The notes below the pieces were generated by a model, which was not told the DNA's origin, did not search any database, and worked only from the letters and a program-made list of their open reading frames with translations. A stretch of DNA of 64,000 nucleotides from Branchiostoma floridae (lineage: Eukaryota > Chordata > Leptocardii > Amphioxiformes > Branchiostomatidae). Below are positions 46,913-60,339 of the stretch, piece after piece; the stretch's first letter is position 1; every line of letters begins with the position of its first letter. The stretch is from NCBI RefSeq assembly GCF_000003815.2, contig NC_049987.1, forward strand, positions 12,050,778 to 12,114,777, written 5' to 3'. The position numbers and the translations under genes are program-made.

Positions 46913-47765
46913 TTATATAGAGGGGGATGTAGATCACAACTTGGAAACCCTTCAAAACAATGTATTTTCATCAACTCTATATTATTTTTAGCAGTGAGTC
47001 ACCATATTGCAATGCTCCCACCCCATTGACTGGGTATTTTATTGTGTGAAAGGGGAACCCCAACTTCAACATTCAGTTTCAACTATGACCTATACTTGTA
47101 TGTGTCATGTGGGTTGTACCATCAGGTAATAACCAATGGGGATACAGTCATTATACATATTTTAATAAAAACACCATTGATTAACAATTTACAACTTTCT
47201 TCCAGTGGTAACATGTATTTGATCTATTCAAACTGATTGGAAAGGGTAAAAATGATAACTATTTGTGTATCATTAGTATAACTTCACAAATAAGAAGCAT
47301 ACACATGGTTATTACCCCTTTTAAGGCTTTAGAAAGAATGTCCTGTACTTAACAACAGGAGTGTCAGTGTTAACCCTTATTCTTGGTTTAGATAAGTAGG
47401 AAGCAATTGTCACAGCCTTATCAGATGAGCTAGACATTACAAATATCAACTGCACTGCGACAATCACTACAGCAGGTAAGAACTAGATTATAAAAAACTG
47501 CTGGTTTGATTAGCATATTCTAGATAATGAATTGTCCTTGATGAAAATCAGATAAAACAGATAAAGTAGATAAGTTGGTACCATACTTTCAGTGGTTATG
47601 GGGTTTAGCGTTTTAAATTGTTTTGTTTTTATAATGAATTATCAGCACACATGTCCCAATGTCCTGGAAGTTTTAAATAAGTCATAACTGCTTCTTATTT
47701 AGCAGGTGGTCTGACTTAACTGTTTCCATTTTACAGATCTGTAATCACTTTCACTACATCCTCTG

Positions 47766-50700
47766 ATGGCAACAATCACACATGCTCATGCTAAACATCC
47801 ACCAAGACAGCAGGAGAATGTTGTACCTGGACACAGCATGAACGGGGCCAGTGATGATCACCTACCTTCATACCTTCCAGAAGATGAACTGGACGCCTTC
47901 CAGGAAACCATTCCTTCCAACAGCCAAGAACATTTACTTCATCTAGCTAATCCAGAACATTTCACTTCATCAGAAGATTACGGAGATCTGTATAGAAGCA
48001 GTAGCAACAGCAGCAACAAAAAAGTGCTTCAACCTGGGTCCTTGAGTAGCAGATATCCCAGTTCCCTTCCAGAGTCAGATGAAGACACAGAAAGACTGGA
48101 TATCAATCACCAATCACACCTATCTGGAAATGCCAAACTCCATGCCAGAAGTGGAAGACATCCCTCAGTTAAAACTGAAAACAGGAAACCATTGAATGGA
48201 GTAAAGAAATCTTACATGAAACAGGTAACCCAAGGAGATGACAGAAATAGTAATTTATACTCTGGACTAGGCAGCTTGTCTTCATGTCTTTCTAACAGCA
48301 TTGAAGATAAAGTCCATGTTTCAGTCCAGAAAACAGCAACAGCTCCTGTCCTTGAAGAAGTACCACTGAGCTCTCATAGGGGTTCAAGTATTCCTGAATC
48401 TGTAGGAAGGATAAGCCTTACCCAGCAAACACTGTCAGGTGATTCAGTCGACTCTTGTCAGTCAGCCAAGACTGCTTTTGCACAAGAACTTGGAGAAGCA
48501 TCAAGGGAGAAAAGTCTGACAAAGGCAAACTCTAAAAACTCTCACAAAGATCAGCTTGCTTTGTCTGTCAAGGAATGTCCAGAAGGAGTGACTGAGGCCT
48601 TGAGGAACAGTCCAATACGTTCAGAAGGTGCTGCAAAAAGTTCTCCATGGCAGCAAGATCAGATGCCAAATAATACTGGACAGCAAACCCCCATGCAGAC
48701 CCACACAAACACTCCCCCCACAGACATCCCTGTGACATCCTTGCCCACAGATAGCAGCAGCAGTGCAGAGATTTCTGAAAGTTTGTCAGGAAGCCTAGGG
48801 CAAAGCCTTGGCCCCACAAGTGGTTGGTCTGTCCACTTACCTGGAAATGGCATGCGCATGGAAGTCCCGAAATCAAAGTCCTCTTATAGTACAGGTGTGA
48901 AAGAAGAGGAAAAATCTCAACAAGATAGAAGCATGTTACGATCCTTATTTTCAAGTCAAGTCACAAGTCATCTCAGTGAGGAAGAACTGGTCAATGAGGC
49001 TAAGATGACAGCACTAATTCGAATTGTTCAGGAAAAGCCTATATACCTTGACTCACATCCAGATTCACTGTTGAGCCAGCTTTCAGATTTAATCTTTCAA
49101 AATCAAGAAAATGAACCAGCAAGCGGAAATAGTTTTGCGCCACTGAGCTTAAGGTCTATGGTCAGCCAAAGTCTGGGCACAATTGAAGACATGCTTTCAA
49201 TTACCAGTTCAATAGCAGGTTAGTATTGTGGGAACATTGCTTTCTGGTTGTTTTACATCTCTTAAGGATTTTTTGAGATTTGAATTGTTGTGGTTCAGGT
49301 TATGAGATGTCTTTGATCTAATAGGAGATTTAAAATCATTTGAATGAACCTTATATCAAAACCATAAAATGACTTCAATGGAGAAATTGTGTACTACAAT
49401 TTGTCTTTCAAAATATTCCCTCCTTATTGTATTTACTTATTCTCTTTCCATATGATAAAGAAAATCAGCCAGGAGCCATGGCCCCATCAAGAAATCAGTC
49501 CCAGGGACAAAATCCATCCGGCCAATCAAGACATTATATGACCAATGATCTGCTATCAACCATCTTCATCAGCCAACCAGGGGCAGCAGCTGCCCGAACC
49601 AATGAACAGAATGAATTGTTGACAACCCTCCAATCTGCAACTGCTAGGCTGTCATTGGTGCAGGAGAAAATTCAATCAGATAAAGTTGGAGAGGTGATGA
49701 AGAATGGACAAGAATCGCAGCAGGTAGTTGAATTCCTATTAGTATACATGTATGACAATCAGGGTACTGGATTGAAATGTCAAACATTATTACAATAAAG
49801 GATGACAATGATTATCTTTCAACCTTCTCAAAAGTCATACACAATGTTAGAGACATTGTTACATACTATCCATCCATTGGGCAGGTTAGGTACATTGGAA
49901 TGTTACTGAAAAGAAAATGAACTATTCAAACGGGAATTTTGATCCAGAGTTTGTTGTAGTTTACTTCTTGTTATACAGTTCTTTAGGCTTTTCTAACTCT
50001 ACTTGGATCACTTTGAATGATTAATTGAAAAGAAAAGAAAAGAAAAGAAAGGAATTCAAGTGATTCTGACTTTGTGTATCTACTGTATTCGTCTTCTTGT
50101 CCACAGCATCGCCATGCCAGGATAATGGACATTTTGGAGCGGCTGTGCCCTGAGTCCTTGAAGCAGGTGTTGGTCAGTGCAGCGTATTGCTATGGAAAGT
50201 GTAAAGAGCCAAACTGCATGCTGGTAAGATACCATTTGTTAAATTAAATCTAAAACATAACATTTAAATCAATGTTGAAGTCGCCTTTTCAAATCTGCCT
50301 TTGACTTGATATCAGTGAACATTTTTCTTGCAGTCATTTTACAACAGAAAACGACTAAACATTTGTTTTATGCTTCAAGTTTTGTAGATTTTTAGAAACA
50401 AGGATAAATCTTATGATGAAGTCTAATTAACCCTCTGATTTTAAAAACTACATCCGAATCTCTAAGTTCTTGTAGCCCGACTAAAATCGTACTCCTAGTG
50501 GCTGGCCTTACAGTTGCCACGACCATAGTAGGAGGATTGGGCGAGGGGGTCATTAACCCCATCCAGCAAACAGGCTAATAGCTCTTGTTGTTGCAGCATT
50601 TTCAAATGATATAATCAGCCACAAACTCCATCAACCTAAAAGATACTGTATGAATCCTCCAGGCACATGAGGTGTTGTCATACCTGGTGGAGTGTGTGAA

Positions 50701-53656
50701 GGAGGGGACAGTACTGAGGTGCCGAGGCTGCTGTGCTGTCCTGTCTCATCTACTCCATCACCACGTTCCCAGGTGCACTGAGAGGAGGTGTCTTGTTCCT
50801 TACTGTGTCCATCTGCAAACAGGGTAAGCTTGCTGTACCCTTCTATCTTTTTGGTCTAAGAATGGTACAAAGCAAATTAAAAAAAATGAAACCAAAACAT
50901 CACACAATTTGGTTGATTGCCAACCTCTTTTATGCATTGAGAGAATGATTAACTTATTCCTCTATTGTACAACTTACATAAGTAAGAAAGGAAATCAAGT
51001 TCTCTAAACTAGATATTGCTGAAGGAAAAGGAAGTAAAATGCAATATTTTCCGCAGAACTCCATCATCAGTGCAAGAAGCTGTAAGGAGGATCAATGCAG
51101 AGATAGGCACAGTGGGCCTGTATCCTGAGATAGTGGTGCGGACATCAGATCCCAGCTTTCAAGGGGTAAGTTTTCCTTGACAAGAATGTATAGTCGTATC
51201 ATCAGGCTTTGCACGTAATGTCATCATGCGATGCTTTTTCCTTAAGAAAATGTACTTCTTTAAAGTAATCTTGGAGGTGAAATGCTTTCTATGGTACTCA
51301 AGTACTCAATGAACATATTAAAAGGTTTTGGACTTACCGGTACTTTCAATTTGTTGATCTAGCTGGCCATGGCCCACCCCTGGTGTTGAAAAGCTGGAAC
51401 CTGTGCTACCATTGGGGGCCTTTGGCAGAAACATTCTGGCTATTGCCAAGGACAAATATGTGACCATCAAACAGGTAGGATTTTAAAGATAACTTTCAGT
51501 AAGTATGCATTGTATCTCCTCTTGGCACATAATGGAGGATAAGAATGGGAATAATGCAGCTTCAAAGTATGTTTATCCTTACCTTCCATCCCTGAGACAT
51601 GATTTGTACCTTATTTTCCAGATGGACAGAGAATGTCTGGAGGTGTTGCGTAGGCTGGATGGCACCACACCCCACATCGTTCAGTTCTTCTGGGTGAAGT
51701 CTGCTGTAAACCGTCAGGAGGAGCTGCAAGTGTGTGCTGCTTTTGAGCAAGGTGAGGAGATCTCCAGTGCAGCCTGTTACACAACTAGAGTTTTAATCAT
51801 TAGCAAGATAACCTTTTGTGAGTACATGTGTATATGGTTGTAGAGAACAAGACAAAGCCTATTAATAACATAGAACAACAGAATGAGGATACCTTTGTAA
51901 AGATCAAGTCATGTATAATGTGAATGACATGCCAACATAACATTTAACTTTTCTCCTTTTGACTTCAGGTGGCAGTCTGCAGAGCCTGCTTACAGACCAT
52001 GGTGGGTTGAAGACTGAAAGGATATGGATGTACCTACAGCAGGTGTTGCAAGCTGTGATCTACCTGCACAACCTGGACATTGTGTACTTAGCTTGGACAG
52101 GTGTGTATGTTTTAAAATTTTATTGTCTGTGGCTCTAGTGGTTAGCACCACTCCCTGCTTGGTACAACTGTTTTTGGTTGCATTCATCCTTTAAGATGGA
52201 GATGTAAAGCCAGCCTTTCAGATGGGGATGTATTATAGTTGTTAAGTACAATGTCTTTTGTAATGAATTATAAGCCCATAGTCCTTTCAGATTCATACAA
52301 AAATATCATTTCAAATTGTATTGCACACAATTATCTATTTACTTAATATCACGGCATCCTTATTTTTCCTCAGCTGACAACATAGTCCTGGATAGCAGCC
52401 ATCAGATGGCCAAGCTGTCCAACCTCTCCTATGCAGTTCATCTGACTGAAGAGACAACTGAAGACGCCTGTGTACAGGCTGTCACTGGCCTTCCTCCTCA
52501 GATTTTGGCACCAGAGGTAATTTTTTTAATGTATGCTTTTCTCAACAAGGGCTGCTATCCTTGAGGAAGAGGATAATAGTGGTTGTCCTAATGAAAAGAA
52601 GACAAAATATCACACAAAAAAAGATGACATTAAGGAGAAAAATACCAGAAAACAGTGCAAAATCATAAGTATAATTTTGTAGTTCCAAATATGTGAAGTA
52701 TAGACTGAAAATGAATTAAGATTCTATATGCCAATCCCACTGACACTCGCAATATATAACACTGATACCCTATCATTGTCATTAATGGTGGTGTTTTTTC
52801 ATATGAATTTATGCCACATATTTGTTTATGGTTACAGGTGCATGCTGACCTGTCAGCTTATCATCAGTCAGACATATGGGGCCTTGGCTGCCTGCTATTC
52901 CAGCTGAGGGTGGGCAGGCTACCGTATCCTCACCTCAGTCATGACCACCCTGAGTCCATCAGACAGAAGGTTAATATTCAAACTTTTAGCAACAAGACAA
53001 TGAGTTCTAATGATAATTTTGTTGGTTCTCTTTGAATTTTTCAGTGCCAATTTCTATCACAAGATAAATTATATATGTAAGGCCAGTATTTTTGTGTACG
53101 TGTTACATCATCTTTATAACGTTTCATGTTCAGTACAAAAACTGCATCTGAGGATTTTTTTGTCTCTTACAGTTTTTGGCATAGAATTGGCAAGTGCTAC
53201 GTATTTGATTGCACTCATTTAAGATGTTCTCTTCATGTCCAGATTGGTGAGGACAGAGAACTACCCATGATTCCACAGTCTTGGCAGGGACAGGAGAGGG
53301 AAGTGTTGGAGGCCTGCTGGCAGGTGAGTCAGGCGGTTGTTGGACTCAGAGTCTGAGAGATATTGTAGAAAATTATACTAAACTGCAGGTGATAAAAATC
53401 ATAATATTATGCATTTTATTTTGAGGAGAATCTATGTAGTTAAATTTAGCCCATCCAACAGCAAAGTGTTCCTGTACCTTTTCCAATTATTAAAACAAAT
53501 CCCTGTCAGCCTGTACTAAATTTATATACCTCACATCTATTGAATTCATGAAGTTTGTACATGAGTTTTTTTACCTGATGTTTTTTTTTATAGGAGGAAG
53601 CAACATCAAGACCATCTGCCCAGCAGCTCCAAGCCCTTGTTAATAGATATTGCTAA
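47766..53656 (+). CDS. TAZ zinc finger plus MAP3K/NIK-like pseudokinase protein
   Basis: Twelve coding exons: 47766-49218, 49461-49723, 50107-50223, 50663-50823, 51057-51165, 51394-51474, 51622-51751, 51969-52100, 52374-52516, 52838-52969, 53243-53323 and 53594-53656 (TAA). They total 2865 nt, 954 aa. Residues 1-570 are Ser/Thr/Gln-rich, probably disordered, with one SUMO-type VKTE. Residues about 573-665 fit a TAZ zinc finger: CYGKCKEPNC, twelve residues to VEC, then LRCRGC, HHVPRC, TERRC and LVPYC, the Cys/His spacing of CBP/p300 TAZ2. The C-terminal 250 residues follow a protein-kinase fold resembling MAP3K14/NIK (LGAFGRN loop, VTIKQ, GGSLQSLL, VIYLHNLDIVY, ADNIVL, LAPE, SDIWGLGCLLFQL, SRPSAQQL). 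The catalytic HRD Asp is replaced (YLAWTADN) and DFG reads SNL, so it is probably a pseudokinase. The acceptor at 51393 is uncertain, because an upstream AG at 51362 would hit a stop in phase. Known TAZ domains bind transactivation segments; the role here is unknown. Confidence 0.8.
52122..52245 (+). repeat. tRNA-like SINE fragment in an intron
   Basis: GTGGCTCTAGTGGTTAGCAC resembles a tRNA 5' part with A box, followed about 40 bp later by a degenerate B box (GGTTGCATTCATCC). It lies in an intron of the TAZ-pseudokinase gene. Confidence 0.5.
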
Positions 53657-54108
53657 GTTATTAAGAATGGGTTGATTTATTGATTTGATTTTGAGGGAAT
53701 TATTGTGAATTGAGGGAATCAAGTGCAGAATTCTCCCCCATAGGCCTGCTGGTAGACAGGCGGGGGCTAATATGGGCATATTTTGCTGTTTTCTTTAATT
53801 GTTGTCAATTTGAATAATGAACTAAATCTACATGCTGTAAGAAATTTTCCTATGTGTTATGACATGTTGGCTTTGAAGGTGTGAGAGAACACATTGTATA
53901 TAAACTCAAAGTTAAATTTATTGTCATGAATATGATATTGTGTTCAACATGTGATGTTGCTTGCATATTTCAATATTGCGTGCATCCAGAACTAGAACCA
54001 GACACAGAGAGTGAACAATAGATGCTGAACAAGTAGAAGTTCTAGTAGATTTTAAGATCAAATAGAGGTTACATGTTATATTGTTTTATTGATGAGCATT
54101 GCACCTAA

Positions 54109-55099
54109 CACGATGGTAAATTTTGGCCCCAAAATTTCCAGACTTCTATGTGGGGATTTAGAACACGAATCATGTTCCATCGAACAGAACGCTGGCGTGA
54201 TCGAACAGAACGGGCGTTCTATTTGGGGTCATCCGAGGTCACCCGCAGGTTGTTACAGTAAACACGCAGAAAACACCCTCATTTTCCCGGGTGCCGTGCG
54301 TCAGAAGAAAAACAAACATTTTCACAAATATAAACCGTTATTTGGCAAGCTTAGTTTTGCTGCCGCTTAGTTTGGAACATGTGACATGTAACAAAGCTGC
54401 TGGCGTCATTATTGGTGACCTTGAATGTTACAACACTTGTTTACGGCGGTATCAATTACTCTATGTCACTATCAGTGCGACTCGACATAGGACCAAACAT
54501 GGTATTTAAATCGCTTGCAAAACGCGTGCAAATCAACTCTTTCAGGACTTATATTGTCGACAACTAATATCTCCAGCTTTGTGTCTTAGGGATTTTTTGA
54601 ACATGGAGGCAATTTTGAATTACGAGCCTTTGAGTGTGAAAACTTGAAAAAATGACGATTTTTCGACCTAATATTGGCTGTAAAAATAGTTCTAAGTAGA
54701 AGTTGAAAAATCCCTAAGACAGAAAGTTTGATCTTAATATCATTACCTATATGAAATAAAAGATTTGGATTTTCAGTCAAATTTAGGACCAATCTAAATA
54801 TGGTATTTGTTTTTTTGGCCCACCGAACACCCTTTCTAAATCAACCGACTATGCACATTTCAGAAGACATTGAGACAAAACTGTGTAGCACACGTACACA
54901 GTAAGACTTGAAGTGTACACACTGCCAGTCTTCATTTAATATCGACGAGGTACGTGCGAGAGGTTGTTTTTCAAACTATCACGATCTTGTAGAAGATGTT
55001 TCAGTCACCGTCAGCCCTCCGCGGGGACCGCGCGGGAGCCCCGGTAACCCGATACTCTGCGTTCGAATGGAAACTTTTCGGCCAAATTTGACCATCGTG
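54109..55099. mobile_element. Harbinger-like MITE, 991 bp
   Basis: Ends CACGATGGTAAATTTTGGCC and GGCCAAATTTGACCATCGTG are inverted repeats (about 20 bp, few mismatches). They are flanked by TAA at 54106-54108 and 55100-55102, the three-base target duplication typical of PIF/Harbinger elements. No transposase ORF. A fragment of the same family is at 38781-38867. Confidence 0.8.
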
Positions 55100-55742
55100 T
55101 AAGGGATGTATCAGTGGTTTGACACTGTGTTATGCAGTTAAGTGACCTGTATTGTACTACAATGCACAATGAGTTTAACATGTTATCCACACATCTGGCA
55201 CATGTACTCATCATGTAGTACAAGTTGTTTGTTGTATAACAAATTAGGAGCAGGGGAAAACTGGAGCCAGTAAAACATGTTTATAGATTGTTGTCCAGTA
55301 AGGTTAAGATGGGTTGATATTAGGCTGGTACCTGAAGGAAAGTGTTTTTCAAGAAAAACAGGCTTTATTTTCTATTGATCAACAGATGACGTGTGCATTA
55401 TGTAAATGTACACATTTGGTATAAAATGATGTTCAAGATTTACTGGAAATGTTTACGAGGCACATCTAATTTTTAGGCAGTAAGGGCTTTATATGATGAA
55501 ATTTCGTAGCAGTGTATAACAGTTGTTGTAAAAAGAAAGAGTCATGATCAAGGTTGTTTCAGATTATCTTTAATGTAGTTTCCAAGAGAATAAACGTTCA
55601 GTACTCCAATGTCCAATCTTCATGTTGCAGGTTTCATCAGATAAATTTCACTACAGCTAGAATCTTAATTCTTTCTATATTATTTCAATTATCAGTTCAG
55701 TTCAGTTTATCTTCAACTATCACAAAAAGGAATTGTCCATAG

Positions 55743-58700
55743 TTATGTTTTCTCCTCTTCATCAGCCTTTTCTGCTGTTTCTTTTTTCCGCCTCACCGCG
55801 TTTTCAAAGTACTGCATGTCCTTGAGGACGTCCTGCTCCACCTGTGTGGTGTCGTACTCGTACATCAGGTCAAACTCCATCCAGGGTTTCCTGTGCTTGT
55901 CCATCTTGTCCAGTCTCTTCTGGCTCAGGTGGTTCTCCCTCATGTGCTCCCTGTTGATCCCCTGCAGCTCCACTCTCTCCCAGCGCCAGTACCACGGCGG
56001 GGGCTTCAGGATCACCTTGGTCTGAAGGATCAATTGAAATGTGTTTAACCAGGAATGTTGGACACCTTGGCACCTGGCAAACCAGGACAACTGGATACCA
56101 TACCTAGAAGAGTTTCTAAACATTTCCCATCAAGAAGACACCTGACTATAACGTAACCCTAACCTCAACCCTAATCCTTGAACCTTAACCATTACTGGAG
56201 TTGTCCTTGGCATGGTGCTAAGTTGTCCTGCTTGACACCTTTTACCAGGCCTTCAGGTTTTGTAAAAAAATGTATACATCAATATCTAATAAATAAAACA
56301 TTAAAATACTTCACAAGGAAAAAGGCATAAACAACCTGATTGGTCAGGAACATTTGTATAATTACTTCATGATATCTTAATTTTATGTCTGAAGGCAAAG
56401 AATCATCCAATAAGACACGAAACTGCAGATACTGGGTCTTTGTTCAGTCAGATGGAGGAAGGACAGTTATACCAGAGATCTGTATGTAAATGAATCTCCT
56501 GGTGAAGAATGGTTATTGTACACAAAACAAACATTAACTTACATCGAGTATTGGCACAGGATCCTCAGGGTTGTGTTGTACTGGTTCTAAGTTGAAGTCT
56601 ATGGTGCTGTACTCAGGTAGGGCGTCCCTCAGGTACACCATGTGGGGGTCCACTGACTTCTGTAGCTTCAGGACCTGCACCTGGTGGATGGTGGGGTTGT
56701 ACAGCTCATAACAGATCTCTATACCTGTGGGCAAAACAATGTAAGGTTTTTTGTCAGATATTCTTGAACAACACTGCAGATAGATAGACAACAAAAGGGA
56801 AAATGTTCATCTTTTAAACCTACATAGTGATGAAACACAGGACAGGCAGTCTGTCATCAAGCCACCACATATGTGAGCAAATACCTCCAACCCTCCTGAC
56901 ATGGGGAACAGCAGACAATAAACTGAATAGTGATTGTGTGAGCGACCAAGACTTACACATGTATGGTTAAGGCGTGACAACTTTTGACAGCTGTTGGCCC
57001 TGCAATGTGTTAAAATGTATTGTGCCAAAGGGTAGCTACATGGGTTAGCCGATAGCAGTTTTGATACATGTATCAAGACTGCTGACTCAAAAGACTTACC
57101 CTGTCCATTAACAATATTCCTGAGAGTGAAGGTGGCCCCAAGCCCGTACCCTCCCCTCTTGATACAGATGCCCACAAACTGCTGGTATTTACCAGGTGCA
57201 TAGGGGTCAGCAGTTAACACTGACAGGATGCTACCTGAAAACAACAACAGCACAAAATCTTTATTCATTGTTGAATCTAGATGAAGTGATAAGGAGATGG
57301 AGGAAAAAAAATTCCTGACTGATATTATGTCATACCTGCGACGTGAAAACGTTCCATACGGGACGGGGTGTTCCAGACCGTGTGATAACTTTCCGTATCA
57401 CACAGGCTCGAAAGTTGTATCACACCCTAGTAAATCTAACTATTTCGAATGGGCCGAATACGGCAAGGTTGAAAATTTGAATACCGGATTCGGACCTTAG
57501 AATTGCTGTTGTTACAATCTTTTGTTCGAGGACACGACATTTTCTCAACTTCTGGTGCATTTCGCATTGAAATATGTCTTTTCTCAGGTGGGTATGACAT
57601 AAATAAAATACAACACGGTGTATTCCGCATCACCCTCAGTCCCAGCCCTCCAGTGGGTCGAATCACCCTCCGGCCTTCCCGCGGTTGGGCTGGTACCTCG
57701 GGTGATAGTGATACAGAATACACCGTGTTGTATTCTATATTTTTATCATCATCATCATACATACTCACCCACATAAAACTCAGGAATATCTATGACAGAT
57801 CGCCGGCGGAGCATGTCCATCCGCTCCATATGGTTCTTGGTGGGAAAATCTGCCTTCATTCCTCGGGGAATGATGAACTCAGGACTGATGAACCTACAAT
57901 TGCAGCAAATCGAATGTTATGATCATCTTTTTTTGAGTTTGATTAATACATGTATTATGAAACTTATGAAGCATCAGTGTCAAAGATATTTAAAAAAAGA
58001 ACTGCTACAATACCATAAGCTTTTATTTTACAAAGCTCATGTACTGTTTTGCAGATTATCAAAACTAGCAAGATTGTAAGCCACAAGGAACGCAAAGTCC
58101 ACCAGCTGAAACGCAAGTTAGGAAAGTGTGCAGTATGCACTTCATATGTTATATATTGTGCAAGAAATACAGTTGGGTGGGAAAAACCTTTGGGTCTATT
58201 CTCAAGCTGCTGATAGTTGTAACCGTTACAAGAGATAGTGCAATATGCAATTAGTGCAATATATGAGTTTTGCAATCTTCTTGTGCAATATGTTTCAAGA
58301 ATTTTTAAAACAGTCTGTACCTCAGTAGTCCGACGCACACGATTGTTCATTTTAATATGTTTTACCTTGCGCCCTCTGGACGTCGTAAGTCGAAAAAGGG
58401 TCGACCTAGGTATTTTAATCTTTCATCTTGTATTTGTATGTCTAATTCTAAGGCTCAATAAAGATGATTCTGACCCCCCTTTTCTGTTAATCTAACAACC
58501 AACCAACAAACAGAAATATGTCCAAGTTATATTTTTTTCACATGAGCTTGACATATGTCAAAACAGTACCCAAATCATGGGTCTGGTCTTACACACGTCA
58601 GTCTGGTCTTACAAATTTAGAGCTTGTGCCTAGTTCACATAACCGGTGTGTTATGTCTGTGGCTGTGCAGATCAAACAAAAAACAAACCTGTACCTTTGT

Positions 58701-59456
58701 GTTTTGTTTTTCTGCCCCTGTGTTAACTCGGTGATGTCAGGACTAGCTGCTGCTGCTGGTTTAGCTGCCTCCACAGTAGAGGACGACCAGCGCAAGCACA
58801 CTGCAAATGAAATCATAAAAATTATATCAATTGACAGGAGCTCTCACAACCCCCTTGCTTCAACTAAACCTTCTGGATATAGAATAAGATAAATAATTAC
58901 TTCTAAGATAGAGCATTGTAAAAGAGAGCAACTTACAAGATTGCTTTACAAAACATGGTTTAGTTAAAAGACTGCACCCCTGAATATGTTGAGCATATAT
59001 GCCCTTTCACAGAGACCAGAACACATGTGCGGCGACAGGAATTTCTAGCTAGGTGATATGTCAGGAGAAAAGGTCCCAAGAAAACAAGACCAGTCTGGAC
59101 GTAATGTTTATGGAAATCGAAACAATTTTCGAGGCAAGGACTGTTTTCTTTTTCAGGGCTTTTACCTTTGACATATTGCCTTTGACATATTGCAAAGTAA
59201 AAATTGTCGCGCAAGTAAGTTTCAAGGTTTACAGTAACTTAGTAAGTTGAGCCATAATATATGGGGGGGGGGGCTAGAGTGAAAGGTGTCGTTTCCAACT
59301 CTAAAAATGAATGAATCATGTCTTTCTGCGCATATGTTATCGCTATGGTCTACATGTTATCAACAAATCATAGTCTATGTCTAAAATGAGCACAAAAAGG
59401 GGAAGAAACTCACGATTTTGTCTCGACCTCAGCAACACGCGACCAAACGCCGCCAT
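55743..59456 (-). CDS. MRPL19: 39S mitochondrial ribosomal protein L19 (bL19m)
   Basis: Six coding exons on the minus strand: 59414-59456 (ATG at 59456), 58695-58800, 57769-57893, 57100-57234, 56543-56724 and 55743-56021 (TAA). They total 870 nt, 289 aa, close to the vertebrate protein. The N-terminus [14 protein letters not shown] followed by LCLRWSSST is a typical mitochondrial targeting peptide. The body matches MRPL19: [103 protein letters not shown] and a [15 protein letters not shown]-terminus. It is a component of the large subunit of the mitoribosome. All junction phases agree. It converges with the TAZ-pseudokinase gene, with a Harbinger-like MITE between their 3' ends. The promoter would lie just right of 59456, close to the gap at 59785. 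Confidence 0.94.
57607..57734. repeat. 128-bp hairpin MITE in an MRPL19 intron
   Basis: Perfect 19-bp ends AATACAACACGGTGTATTC and its complement enclose a GC-richer interior whose halves also partly pair (CATCACC with GGTGATA, CCAGCCC with GGGCTGG). Confidence 0.75.
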
Positions 59457-59784
59457 GTTGATGACGTGCAGTGCGCAGACTCGTGACCTTTGCCCGGCAC
59501 CGGCCGGAAGTAGCTGAAGACCTGCTGAAAAAACCTGCCGGGTTTGGTCCAGAAAAGATCGTCAAAATCACGGTTTGTCTGAGGAAGATACAAGGTTAGT
59601 GAGTTCTGTAAATATTCAGACATTTCTGTAGTCAAGCACTGTACTTAAAACCCCCGAAACGGTCCGTAGGTTGCAGAAAGCATTCCCACAAAAATCGGAT
59701 TTTCACAGTGCTCGAGCGGGTGTAAATGCGTTACGTTTGGATCGTAATTGAGTCAGACTTGAGTCGTATATCTCTGTTGACCGT
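59457..59784. other. MRPL19 upstream region up to the gap
   Basis: GC-rich near 59480-59520 (CCCGGCACCGGCCGGAAG, with an ETS-like core), compatible with a housekeeping promoter for MRPL19 on the minus strand. No other gene seen. Confidence 0.4.
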
Positions 59785-59884
59785 NNNNNNNNNNNNNNNN
59801 NNNNNNNNNNNNNNNNNNNNNNNNNNNNNNNNNNNNNNNNNNNNNNNNNNNNNNNNNNNNNNNNNNNNNNNNNNNNNNNNNNNN
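59785..59884. other. Assembly gap (100 N)
   Basis: Exactly 100 unknown bases; ORFs crossing it on either strand are artefacts. Confidence 0.99.
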
Positions 59885-60339
59885 GAATCCCTTGAGCCCG
59901 GTCGATAAAACACGACCGATGTTTTGACTAATATACGACGAGGTCGGTAATCAGACGTATACAGTCGGATTTTGGTCGACGTCCAGAGGAAAGGTCAATA
60001 GAGGTCATCCGATGCGTTAAAGCCTGGTTATCCAAATAAACAAACTGTAAGTTAGTCGGATGAGCTAGGCGTTTATTACGTTCATCTGCCTTGTTCAGTT
60101 GCTGATTTTTAACCCCCTTAGGCAAAATGAGGTCGCATATTTTTTTTTTCGAAACTATTTTCATTTCTTTTGCAGGATATTACTTGTAAAATTGTGCTAT
60201 AGGCTAACGTTAACGTTACAGTTCCTTTGATCCAACCTATAAAGTTTTATCAAAATGAAAGCTGGTAAATGGTAGCTGGTCTTTTGACGTCCTAGGCGTC
60301 TACGTTTATTTCAAGTTTTATAATTAGGCCGTTCCATTT

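Noticed and set aside
56150-56200. Telomere-like CCCTAA motifs
   Set aside because: Only two or three imperfect motifs in an MRPL19 intron; not an interstitial telomere array.
58366-58492. Possible LINE 3' tail (CTCAATAAAGATGATTCTGA)
   Set aside because: Only a short polyadenylation-like string without coding remnant; too weak to call.
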